A DNA stretch of 64,000 bases from contig CADCLS010000005.1 of assembly GCA_902802375.1 (NCBI GenBank), positions 62,001-126,000 of the forward strand, read 5' to 3'. Of this stretch, positions 56,309 through 64,000 are shown one piece after another. The notes beneath the pieces are model-generated. The model ran no database searches, had not been told where the DNA came from, and saw only the letters and a list, made by a program, of their open reading frames with translations. This DNA comes from Oscillospiraceae bacterium (GTDB lineage: Bacteria; Bacillota; Clostridia; Oscillospirales; Acutalibacteraceae). Every line of letters starts with the position of its first letter. Position 1 is the first letter of the stretch. A program made the translations under genes and the position numbers.

Positions 56309-57865
56309 ATGCCACCTAAAACAATGGAATTATTGATTTTCGGCGCTGTTTGTCTGGTGCTTGCTATAATCGGCTTCTTTTTAGGCTCGGATTTTCGTCG
56401 CCGTTCTGCGGAAAAGACGATTGGCTCGGCTGAGGAAGAAGCAAAGCGCATTTTAAGTGAAGCAATGAAAACTGCCGAAACAAGGAAAAAAGAAACCTTG
56501 CTTGAAGCAAAGGAAGAAATTCATCAATTAAGGCAGGATACAGAGAGGGATTTAAGAGAGCGCAGAGCCGAAGTTCAGCGCCAGGAACACCGTATCCAGC
56601 AAAAAGAAGAAAGCCTTGACAGGAAAACCGATAACATCGAGGCAAAGGAAGAAAAGTTAGCTCAAAGGGCAAAAGAAATTGATGTAAAACTCGAAGAATG
56701 CGAGCAGTTAAAGCGCGGTCAGCTTGAAATGCTCGAAAAAATCTCCGGTCTTTCAAAGGAACAGGCAAAAGCAGAGCTTTTAAGTATGCTTGAGGGCGAT
56801 TTAACCCACGAAAAAGCTGTTCGAATTATGGAATTTGAACGCCAGGTTAAAGATGATTCCGATAAGCTTGCGCGCGAGGTTTTAAGCAGAGCAATTCAGC
56901 GTTGTGCTGCGGACCATTCGTCTGAAATCACCGTTTCGGTAGTACCGCTTCCGAATGATGAAATGAAGGGCAGAATTATCGGCCGTGAGGGTAGAAACAT
57001 CAGAGCGATTGAGAATGCAACCGGCGTTGACCTTATAATAGACGATACACCCGAAGCTATTACCGTATCGAGCTTTGAGCCAATCCGCCGTGAGATTGCA
57101 CGCCGCACACTTGAGAGACTTATTACCGACGGCAGAATTCATCCGGCGAGAATTGAGGAGTCCGTCGCAAAGGCAACATCTGAGGTTGAGGCTGTAATCA
57201 AGCAAGAGGGCGAGCGCGCTATGATAGAATCAGGCGTTCACAATCTTCATCCGGAGCTTGTGAAGCTCCTTGGCAGGCTTCATTATCGCACAAGTTACGG
57301 TCAGAATGTACTTAACCATTCTTTGGAGGTTTGCCACATTGCAGGACTAATCGCAGCCGAGCTTGGAGCTGATGTAAGCCTTGCAAAAAGAGCCGGTTTA
57401 CTTCACGATATCGGCAAGGCTATCGACCACGAGCAGGAAGGTTCTCACATCCAGCTTGGTGTTGAAGCGGCTAAGAAGTATAAGGAGAGCGAAGCAGTTA
57501 TTCACGCAATCCATGCTCACCACGGCGATGTTGAGGCCAAGACGGTAATTGCCTGCATTATTCAGGCGGCGGATGCTATTTCGGCGGCAAGACCGGGTGC
57601 TCGGCGCGAGAATATCGAAAACTATATCAAGCGTCTTGAAAAGCTTGAAGAAATCGCAAATTCCTTTAAAGGCGTTGAAGGCTCTTACGCTATTCAGGCG
57701 GGCAGAGAGATAAGAATTATCGTTAAGCCTGAAGTGATAAGTGATGATAAAATGGTGATTATGGCGCACGATATTGCCCGTAAGATAGAGGGCGAACTTG
57801 AATATCCGGGTCAAATCAAGGTAAATGTTATAAGAGAAAACCGCGCTTCAGATTATGCAAAATAA
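56309..57865 (+). CDS. rny: Ribonuclease Y
   Basis: Membrane-anchored endoribonuclease that starts mRNA decay in many Firmicutes. The 518 residues have one N-terminal membrane helix (about 7-25), a long coiled coil (about 30-170), a KH domain with [15 protein letters not shown], and an HD domain with the metal-binding HD in [15 protein letters not shown] strong AAGGAGGGG site precedes the ATG. Normal length for the family. Confidence 0.98.
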   Translation: MPPKTMELLIFGAVCLVLAIIGFFLGSDFRRRSAEKTIGSAEEEAKRILSEAMKTAETRKKETLLEAKEEIHQLRQDTERDLRERRAEVQRQEHRIQQKEESLDRKTDNIEAKEEKLAQRAKEIDVKLEECEQLKRGQLEMLEKISGLSKEQAKAELLSMLEGDLTHEKAVRIMEFERQVKDDSDKLAREVLSRAIQRCAADHSSEITVSVVPLPNDEMKGRIIGREGRNIRAIENATGVDLIIDDTPEAITVSSFEPIRREIARRTLERLITDGRIHPARIEESVAKATSEVEAVIKQEGERAMIESGVHNLHPELVKLLGRLHYRTSYGQNVLNHSLEVCHIAGLIAAELGADVSLAKRAGLLHDIGKAIDHEQEGSHIQLGVEAAKKYKESEAVIHAIHAHHGDVEAKTVIACIIQAADAISAARPGARRENIENYIKRLEKLEEIANSFKGVEGSYAIQAGREIRIIVKPEVISDDKMVIMAHDIARKIEGELEYPGQIKVNVIRENRASDYAK

Positions 57866-57872
57866 CTGAGTT

Positions 57873-57911
57873 AAAAAAGACTGCCTTTCGTTTTGAAAGA
57901 CAGTCTTTTTG
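57873..57911. terminator. Bidirectional terminator between rny and the hydrolase gene
   Basis: AAAGACTGCCTTTC and GAAAGACAGTCTTT stem with T-runs on both strands. Confidence 0.9.
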
Positions 57912-57913
57912 TT

Positions 57914-58828
57914 TCACATCATTATAAATTTCAAAATATCCTCTGCGCTTTTTTCTTTGCAGGTATCGTTGTGTATTTCGTGGCGGCAGTTTTCGTAAAG
58001 GTGCAAGCACACATCACATCCGTTTTTCTTAAGTGCTTTATAAACCGCTGTAACGCCTTTTCCGTAATCGCCTACCGGGTCTTCCGCACCGGAAATCAGA
58101 AGTATCGGCATATCTTTTCGCATATTCTTAAACCACGCTCGCCTGTTGCAAAGCCGATTTAGCGTTACAAGGTCTTTAAGAGCGCTGAGCGTAAAACGGA
58201 AAGTGCAAAGAGGGTCGTTTTTATAGGCTTCTTTAATCTTTTCGTCTTTTGTAAGCCATTCGTATTTGCCGCCGCCCTTAAATCGCTTATTGTAACTGCC
58301 GAAAGCCATATTTTCTATAAAAACAGAATATCCGCGTTTTCCCTTAGAAACCGAAATAAGGTCGATAAGCAATATGCCTATTCCTGCCGCAGGATTAGGA
58401 CCTCCCGTGCCGCAGATTATAAGCTTGTCAATATCGTCTTTATATTTTTCGGCAGTCAGGCGTACTATAAACGAGCCCATACTGTGCCCGAAAAGATAAT
58501 ATGGAATATCGGGATAATCTTTTTTTACGGAATTTCCGAATATCATTACATCGTCTACTAAATATTTGTAGCCGTCTTTTTCGGCAATAAATCCAAGCTC
58601 CTCGCGTTCGGCGGTTTTGCCGTGACCCAAATTATCAAAGCCACAAGCTATATATCCGGCGGAGGCTATAAGTGACAGAAGAGAATCGTATCTGCCGATA
58701 TATTCGGTCATTCCGTGAACCAAATGGAAAATACCTAAAGGCTTTGCCGGCGGCAGATATATTAAGCCTTTAAGGGTATGAACTCCGTCGCTCGATAAAA
58801 CATTTTTTTCTACAATCTGTGCGCTCAT
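57914..58828 (-). CDS. Alpha/beta hydrolase, lysophospholipase/monoacylglycerol lipase-like
   Basis: 304 residues of the serine aminopeptidase S33/monoglyceride lipase type. Motifs: oxyanion region HLVHGMTEYIGRY, nucleophile serine in LFGHSMGSFI, the acid in SGAEDPVGDYG and the His in ENCRHEIHND. No signal peptide. I chose the ATG at 58828, with AGGAGTG upstream. It follows glpK by 4 nt; a lipase releasing glycerol next to glycerol kinase suggests acylglycerol use, which is inference. Confidence 0.9.
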   Translation of the reverse strand: MSAQIVEKNVLSSDGVHTLKGLIYLPPAKPLGIFHLVHGMTEYIGRYDSLLSLIASAGYIACGFDNLGHGKTAEREELGFIAEKDGYKYLVDDVMIFGNSVKKDYPDIPYYLFGHSMGSFIVRLTAEKYKDDIDKLIICGTGGPNPAAGIGILLIDLISVSKGKRGYSVFIENMAFGSYNKRFKGGGKYEWLTKDEKIKEAYKNDPLCTFRFTLSALKDLVTLNRLCNRRAWFKNMRKDMPILLISGAEDPVGDYGKGVTAVYKALKKNGCDVCLHLYENCRHEIHNDTCKEKSAEDILKFIMM

Positions 58829-58832
58829 ATTA

Positions 58833-60323
58833 TCACTCCTCGTGAAAAGCAATAGTGCTCTTAATTGCCTGCTTCCAACCGTGCGTGAGCGTTTCTCTCT
58901 CTTTAGCACTTATTTGAGGTTTGAAATCTTTTGTTTCGCCATCGAGATTTATAAGTGCTTCTCGGCTTTCGTAAAATCCGCAGGTAAGACCGGCAAGAAG
59001 CGCCGCGCCAAGTGCCGTAGCCTCCGCATTTTGAGGCCTTGATACTGTAATATCAGAAACATCGGACTGAAACTGCATAAGGAAATTATTTCTTGAAGCG
59101 CCGCCGTCTACCTTTAACTTTTTAACGGTGTTGCCGGAATCCTCCGCCATGGCGGTGAGTAAATCGTTCGTCTGGTAAGCGATAGATTCAAGGCATGCGC
59201 GCACAATATGATTTCTGTTAGTGCCGCGTGTTATTCCGCAAATGGTGCCTCTGGCATACATATCCCAGTACGGTGTGCCAAGGCCTGAAAATGCCGGCAC
59301 TATATAAACGCCGCCGCTGTCAGAAACGCGCTTTGCCATTCTTTCACTGTCTGAAGCTTTGGTAATAAGCCTTAATTCATCTCTTATCCACTGTATAACC
59401 GCACCACCTATAAATACACTACCCTCTAAGGCGTATTGCGGATTTTCGTTTTCGAGTGTAGCGGCAACGGTGGTGACAAGACCGTGCCGGCTTTTCACTG
59501 CCGTGTCACCCGTGTTCATAAGCAAAAAGCAACCGGTGCCGTAGGTGTTTTTAATGTCACCTTTATTAAAGCAGTGCTGACCGAACAGTGCCGCTTGTTG
59601 GTCGCCGGCAATCCCGTAAACCGGAACCTTTACGCCCATAATATCAACTTCGCCGAAATTACTGCCACTGGGGCTCACTTCGGGCAGCATACTGCGCGGA
59701 ATATCAAAAATTTTCAGGAGTTTATCATCCCAAGAAAGCGTATTTATATTAAAGAGCAAAGTCCTGGAGGCGTTTGTGGTATCGGTTGCAAATATCTTGC
59801 CGCCCGAAAGCTTATAGAGTAAATAGGTATCAATAGTGCCGAAGAGAAGCTCGCCTCGCTCGGCTTTCTCGCGCGCACCGTCAACATTATCAAGTATCCA
59901 TTTAATTTTTGTAGCGCTGAAATATGCGTCAATTTTAAGCCCTGTAGTATCTTTGATATATTCTTCTACACCTTGAGCCTTAAGCTTTTCGCACATATCC
60001 GCGGTCCTGCGGCACTGCCATACTATCGCGTTATAAACAGGCTCGCCTGTCATTTTGTCCCAAACAACGGTAGTTTCTCTCTGGTTTGTAATGCCTATTG
60101 CGGCAATTTCTTCAGCAGTTGTGTGAGCGGCGGCAATAGCCTCAATAATAGAAGAATACTGTGCTGTAAATATCTCTATCGGGTTATGCTCAACAAATGA
60201 GGGATTAGGATAAATCTGAGTAAACTCGTGCTGAGCTACAGATACTGCTCGGCAGTTTTTGTCAAAAAGTATCGCTCTCGCACTCGTCGTACCTTCATCA
60301 AGGGTCAAAATATACTTTTTCAT
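58833..60323 (-). CDS. glpK: Glycerol kinase
   Basis: Phosphorylates glycerol to glycerol 3-phosphate. The 496 residues begin [17 protein letters not shown]; other FGGY-kinase signatures are [37 protein letters not shown] and [16 protein letters not shown]. The phosphorylatable His loop of Firmicutes GlpK (HPr-activated) would lie near residue 230; here the region reads [12 protein letters not shown], so a His is present nearby. I chose the ATG at 60323, with AGAGGT upstream. It sits between alr and the hydrolase; no glpF or glpD adjoins it. Confidence 0.97.
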   Translation of the reverse strand: MKKYILTLDEGTTSARAILFDKNCRAVSVAQHEFTQIYPNPSFVEHNPIEIFTAQYSSIIEAIAAAHTTAEEIAAIGITNQRETTVVWDKMTGEPVYNAIVWQCRRTADMCEKLKAQGVEEYIKDTTGLKIDAYFSATKIKWILDNVDGAREKAERGELLFGTIDTYLLYKLSGGKIFATDTTNASRTLLFNINTLSWDDKLLKIFDIPRSMLPEVSPSGSNFGEVDIMGVKVPVYGIAGDQQAALFGQHCFNKGDIKNTYGTGCFLLMNTGDTAVKSRHGLVTTVAATLENENPQYALEGSVFIGGAVIQWIRDELRLITKASDSERMAKRVSDSGGVYIVPAFSGLGTPYWDMYARGTICGITRGTNRNHIVRACLESIAYQTNDLLTAMAEDSGNTVKKLKVDGGASRNNFLMQFQSDVSDITVSRPQNAEATALGAALLAGLTCGFYESREALINLDGETKDFKPQISAKERETLTHGWKQAIKSTIAFHEE

Positions 60324-60336
60324 ATAATACCTCTTT

Positions 60337-61458
60337 TCAGTCCACAGGTACCCTCGGCACACGAGGCGCTATACCGCACACTATTTCGTAGTTTATTGTA
60401 TCGCATTTTTCGGCGATTTCGTCTACCGAAAGTCCGGCACCGAAAAGCGTTACTTCGTCGCCAATAGCGACTTTGTCTATATTGCTTACATCTGCCATAA
60501 ACTGGTCCATACAAATGCGACCGATTATTTTTGCCCGTTTGCCGTGGATTAAAACCTCGCCTTTGTTTGATAACTTTCTCGGGTAACCGTCCGCATAGCC
60601 TGCCGCAACGGTTGCGATTTTCATATCTTTTTCCGCCTTGTAGGTCATACCGTAGCTTACCGTATCGCCTTTCTTAATTGTTTTAACAAGCGATACTACT
60701 GATTTTACCGACATTACCGGCTTCAGGTTTAGATTTGTATCAAACGCCCTGTCAGGTGTAAGACCGTAAAGAATTATGCCGGGTCTTACTGCATCAAGCG
60801 TGTATTTTCCGCGGCAGAGCGCCGCAGAATTATCACAATGAACTATTTTAGGATTAACGCCTTCCCGTCTTAGTGCCTCGACACCTGCCGAAAAACGGTT
60901 ATACTGACCTTCGGTGAAGGATATGTTTTTATTATTGTCCGAGTCCGCCGCGGCAAAGTGGGTGAAAACGCCTTCTACATTAAAACAGGGAAGCTTTGCC
61001 GCTTTAATTGCTTCTTTTATGCCTTCGGTATCCTTTCTCAAATCAAAGCCTATGCGCGACATACCGGTATCAAGCTTCAAATGGATATTCAGATTAACCT
61101 GTGCGGCACTGGCATATTCCGATAAAAGCTTGGCGTATTCAAGCGAGTAAACGCATTGTGAAATGTTATTCTCTGCGAGAGTTTTAACACAGTTTACAGG
61201 TGTGTAGCCGAGTATTAAAATCGGCTTTTTAATGCCTTGTGTCCGTAACGACAGAGCCTCTTCAATGTTTGATACTGCAAACCCGTCCGCCCCGGAGTTT
61301 TCCAGTATCGGCGCCACGATTTTGTCGCTGTGACCGTATGCGTCAGCCTTTACAACAGCGATTATTTGAGCCTTGCCGGCGCGGGACTTTATTTCTTTGA
61401 AATTGTGAATAATAGCACTTTTGCTTATTTCCGCCCAGGTTCTATGTAAAAATTCCAA
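60337..61458 (-). CDS. alr: Alanine racemase
   Basis: PLP enzyme making D-alanine for peptidoglycan. The 373 residues include [15 protein letters not shown], the PLP lysine in [23 protein letters not shown], and the catalytic tyrosine in VSYGMTYKA, with [13 protein letters not shown] near the end. The start is uncertain: TTG 61458 has AAGGTG 6 nt upstream, while a TTG at 61473 has no site. It follows ychF by 15 nt. Also active on other amino acids in some species. Confidence 0.95.
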   Translation of the reverse strand: MEFLHRTWAEISKSAIIHNFKEIKSRAGKAQIIAVVKADAYGHSDKIVAPILENSGADGFAVSNIEEALSLRTQGIKKPILILGYTPVNCVKTLAENNISQCVYSLEYAKLLSEYASAAQVNLNIHLKLDTGMSRIGFDLRKDTEGIKEAIKAAKLPCFNVEGVFTHFAAADSDNNKNISFTEGQYNRFSAGVEALRREGVNPKIVHCDNSAALCRGKYTLDAVRPGIILYGLTPDRAFDTNLNLKPVMSVKSVVSLVKTIKKGDTVSYGMTYKAEKDMKIATVAAGYADGYPRKLSNKGEVLIHGKRAKIIGRICMDQFMADVSNIDKVAIGDEVTLFGAGLSVDEIAEKCDTINYEIVCGIAPRVPRVPVD

Positions 61459-61473
61459 ATCGAACACCTTCAA

Positions 61474-62574
61474 TTAAACATTAAATCTGAAAAGGACTAT
61501 ATCTCCGTCTTTCATAACATACTCTTTGCCTTCGCTTCTGACGAGACCTTTTTCCTTAGCTGCGGTCATACTTCCGCCGCAACTCATAAAATCATCGAAG
61601 GATACAACCTCCGCACGGATAAATCCGCGTTCAAAATCACTGTGTATCTTACCTGCCGCCTGGGGTGCTTTGGTGCCCTTTGTTATAGTCCAGGCTCTTA
61701 CTTCCGGCTTGCCGGCTGTAAGATATGATATAAGACCTAAAAGCGAATAACACTTTTGTATCATACGGTCAAGCCCCGAACGGTCGAGACCGAGCTCCTC
61801 TAAAAACAGCATTTTTTCATCGTCGTCAAGTGTGGAAATTTCGGCTTCGATTGCGGCACAAATCGGGAGGATTTCAGCGTTCTCGCTATCGGCTATTTCT
61901 TTGACCTTTTTATAGTTTTCGTTGTTATCAATTCCGCCTTTGAAGTCATCCTCGCTCATATTGCAGGCGTATATCACCGGCTTAAAGGATAAAAGACTTG
62001 TTGTTGCGAGTATTTCTTTTTCGTAATCCTCCGTAGCCTCTATGCTTCTGGCGCTTTTTCCGCTTTCGAGGTGTTGAGTCAGCCTTTTAAGGAACTCAAC
62101 CTCTGCCGCCATACTCTTATCGCCTTTAAGCGCTTTTTGGGCTTTATCAAGCCGCCTGCCTACAATCTCAAGGTCGGAAAGAATAAGCTCAATATTTATG
62201 GTTTCGATGTCTCTGACCGGGTCTACCGAGCCCTCAACATGAATTATATCTGTGCTTTCGAAGCAACGGACAACATGAACTATCGCGTCTACCTCGCGAA
62301 TGTTTGACAAAAATTTGTTTCCAAGTCCTTCGCCTTTTGCCGCACCTTTTACAAGACCGGCTATATCGACAAATTCGATTACCGCCGGGGTGAATTTATC
62401 GGGATTATATATTTCTGCGAGCTTTTCAAGCCTCTCGTCCGGTACGCTCACCATACCTACATTCGGTTCGATTGTGCAAAACGGATAATTTGCCGATTGC
62501 GCTCCTGCGTTTGTTATCGCGTTAAAAAGGGTTGATTTGCCGACATTCGGTAACCCCACAATTCCGAGTTTCAT
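61474..62574 (-). CDS. ychF: Redox-regulated ATPase YchF (Obg family)
   Basis: P-loop ATPase that associates with ribosomes and stress responses. The 366 residues have Walker A GLPNVGKST at the start, VEFVDIAGLVKGAAKGEGLGN, the G4 position reading NMSE instead of NKxD (the known reason for ATP preference) and a C-terminal TGS domain ending YVMKDGDIVLFRFNV. I chose the ATG at 62574, with GGAGG about 10 nt upstream. First gene of the ychF-alr-glpK-hydrolase run. Confidence 0.97.
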   Translation of the reverse strand: MKLGIVGLPNVGKSTLFNAITNAGAQSANYPFCTIEPNVGMVSVPDERLEKLAEIYNPDKFTPAVIEFVDIAGLVKGAAKGEGLGNKFLSNIREVDAIVHVVRCFESTDIIHVEGSVDPVRDIETINIELILSDLEIVGRRLDKAQKALKGDKSMAAEVEFLKRLTQHLESGKSARSIEATEDYEKEILATTSLLSFKPVIYACNMSEDDFKGGIDNNENYKKVKEIADSENAEILPICAAIEAEISTLDDDEKMLFLEELGLDRSGLDRMIQKCYSLLGLISYLTAGKPEVRAWTITKGTKAPQAAGKIHSDFERGFIRAEVVSFDDFMSCGGSMTAAKEKGLVRSEGKEYVMKDGDIVLFRFNV

Positions 62575-62611
62575 TAAACGGTTGCCTCCAATATTATAAA
62601 GATACACTTTG

Positions 62612-62640
62612 ATTATATTATATTATAATAAAAATTGCAA
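62612..62640 (-). promoter_or_regulatory. Promoter of the ychF operon
   Basis: TTGCAA, 17 nt, TATAAT on the minus strand. Confidence 0.6.
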
Positions 62641-62716
62641 ATTTTTTGAAAAAATACTTTTATTTTCAAATATTTATAGTATAATGAATTTATAAAGTTA
62701 TCTTGGGGGAGTGTAT

Positions 62717-63661
62717 TTGAAAACCGGTTATAAAATTTCTCTTGATAAAATTATAAAGGAATTTTCGCTTGAAGAGCTTTGCATGCCGAAGAAAAGCGAG
62801 GAAATACTTATTTCAAGCCCTGAAATCAATCGTCCGGGGCTTCAGTTCTCAGGTTATTTTGAGTATTTTGCACCCGAGCGAATACAGATACTCGGTATCA
62901 GTGAGATAGAGTTTTTAAGAGGTTTTCCCGAGGAAAAAGCGCGTGAGCGAATAGAAAAGTTTTTTTCACGCTCTCCTGCGGCGGTGATAATTGCAAGGGG
63001 ACTTCATGTTGAAGATTATTATATCGAAATTGCTGAAAAGTATTCCGTTCCGCTTATGAGGACTAATGAGACCACTTCACAGCTTACCTCGGCGCTTATA
63101 GCTTTTCTTAATCTGCATTTAGCGCCGCGTATCACCCGTCACGGAGTTTTTGTGGAGGTTTACGGCGAAGGAATTCTAATACTCGGCGAGAGTGGAATAG
63201 GCAAGAGCGAAACGGCGATAGAGCTGGTAAAGCGCGGTCACCGTCTTATTGCGGATGACGCGGTTGAAATAAAGCGTGTATCGAGCAAATCGCTTGTAGG
63301 CTCGGCGCCCGATAATATAAAGCATTTTATTGAGCTTCGCGGCATAGGAATAATAAATGCCAGCCGTATATTCGGTGTAGGCGCCGTAAAGCCTACTGAA
63401 AAGGTAGACCTTATAATAAATCTTGAGCTTTGGGATGTAAATAAGGTCTATGACAGAATGGGGCTTGAAAATCAGAACACCGAGATATTGGGGCTTAGTA
63501 TACCGTCTATGACGATACCTGTAAAGCCCGGTCGAAATCTTGCCGTAATAATCGAGGTTGCCGCTATGAATAGCCGTCAGAAAAAGCTTGGTTATAACGC
63601 CGCGGAGGATTTACTTAATCGCCTTGGTATGGTGGATGATATATCAAGTAAAAAGGTGTAA
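62717..63661 (+). CDS. hprK: HPr kinase/phosphorylase
   Basis: Bifunctional regulator that phosphorylates or dephosphorylates HPr at Ser46, controlling carbon catabolite repression. The 314 residues have an N-terminal domain (residues 1-130) and a C-terminal kinase domain with P-loop GESGIGKSE near 155 and the signatures HRLIADDAVEI and ELRGIGIINASRIFG. I chose the TTG at 62717, 5 nt after GGGGGAG; a GTG 6 nt earlier is too close to the site. Its substrate is encoded by ptsH at 37824-38090. The kinase gene glcK follows by 13 nt. Confidence 0.97.
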   Translation: MKTGYKISLDKIIKEFSLEELCMPKKSEEILISSPEINRPGLQFSGYFEYFAPERIQILGISEIEFLRGFPEEKARERIEKFFSRSPAAVIIARGLHVEDYYIEIAEKYSVPLMRTNETTSQLTSALIAFLNLHLAPRITRHGVFVEVYGEGILILGESGIGKSETAIELVKRGHRLIADDAVEIKRVSSKSLVGSAPDNIKHFIELRGIGIINASRIFGVGAVKPTEKVDLIINLELWDVNKVYDRMGLENQNTEILGLSIPSMTIPVKPGRNLAVIIEVAAMNSRQKKLGYNAAEDLLNRLGMVDDISSKKV

Positions 63662-63674
63662 GGAGATAAGAAGT

Positions 63675-64000
63675 ATGTACAGACTTGGAATAGATTTAGG
63701 TGGAACAAACATAGTAGCAGGCGTGGTAGACGAGGACTATAAAATTCTTGCAAAAGCGTCTTGCAAAACCTTAGCGCCGAGGTCTTCGGATGCGATAGCA
63801 GACGATATGGCAAAGGTCACCCTTGAGGCTATAAAGAAAGCGGGGTTGACTCTCGACGATATATCCGGCTTCGGCATAGGAACGCCGGGTTCGGTAGAAG
63901 CGTCAAGCGGAACGGTTATATACGCCAACAATTTAGAGTTTTATAATGTTCCGCTGGCGGACCTTATGTTTGAGCGTATCGGCAAAAAGTTTTTTGTCGC
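63675..64000 (+). CDS. ROK-family glucokinase, 3' end beyond window
   Basis: About 108 residues visible. The start YRLGIDLGGTNIVAGVVD is the ROK ATP-binding motif, followed by GFGIGTPGSVEASSG. It most likely phosphorylates glucose in the cytosol. The ATG at 63675 follows AAGGAG. hprK-glcK adjacency fits sugar-phosphorylation and catabolite control. The zinc-binding ROK motif lies outside the window. Confidence 0.92.
   Translation, partial: MYRLGIDLGGTNIVAGVVDEDYKILAKASCKTLAPRSSDAIADDMAKVTLEAIKKAGLTLDDISGFGIGTPGSVEASSGTVIYANNLEFYNVPLADLMFERIGKKFFV

Overview
The window is a 64 kb piece of the chromosome of a spore-forming Clostridia-type Firmicute, most likely from the Oscillospiraceae/Ruminococcaceae side of the class. 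The evidence is a complete spoIIIAA-AH operon, gpr-spoIIP, HPr with a regulatory Ser46 together with HPr kinase, RNase Y, CtsR-like heat-shock operators and strong Gram-positive sigma-A promoters and ribosome binding sites. Lineage below class level is inference. There are no phage genes, plasmid genes, CRISPR arrays or rRNA genes. Most of the sequence is housekeeping, with a few accessory or rearranged spots.

Layout. 1-8.9 kb (minus): a tight run polA, a phosphatase-RimI fusion, tsaD, a lipid kinase, mreB, mreC, mreD and a class B PBP cut by the window edge. 9.0-13.2 kb: dusB and yebC (plus) facing a cyclophilin and uvrC (minus). 13.3-19.4 kb (minus): F1Fo ATP synthase operon atpB-E-F-A-G-D-C, with no atpH. 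19.4-25.7 kb: a phosphodiesterase, a divergent three-gene cassette of small unknown proteins, then the spoIIIA operon. 25.7-33.8 kb: Asp23/Gls24 protein, rpsT, rpoC and rpoB. 34.1-39.8 kb: fruR-fruK-fruA-ptsH-ptsI, a self-contained fructose PTS. 39.8-41.2 kb: tRNA-Met, tRNA-Glu, repeats, a secreted protein and a MITE-like element. 41.3-45.4 kb: divergent EF-G paralogue, a small membrane protein, spoIIP and gpr. 45.5-48.7 kb: STAS protein, a MATE transporter fused to an RsbW-like ATPase, and a DUF3592-like membrane protein. 48.7-51.2 kb: a lactate permease lying between a degenerate alkD fragment and intact alkD. 51.2-54.9 kb (minus): grpE-dnaK-dnaJ. 55-64 kb: FkbM methyltransferase, rny, the operon ychF-alr-glpK-hydrolase (minus), then hprK and the start of a ROK glucokinase.

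How the parts connect. The fru operon encodes the general PTS proteins as well as the sugar-specific ones, and hprK-glcK at the right edge would modify the same HPr, so the window holds a carbon-uptake and catabolite-control set. SpoIIIA, GPR, SpoIIP and probably the three-gene small-protein cassette form a sporulation set; candidate sigma-E promoters with 14-nt spacing precede spoIIIAA, spoIIP and the cassette.

The best candidates for something undescribed are: (1) the STAS / MATE-HATPase / DUF3592 operon, which appears to place a partner-switching module on a transporter; (2) the three-gene small-protein cassette; (3) an ATP synthase operon without delta and with a signal-peptide-like extension on subunit c; (4) a two-copy MITE-like element, one copy of which supplies the last ten codons of atpC; (5) the fused arginine-phosphatase-like / RimI protein.
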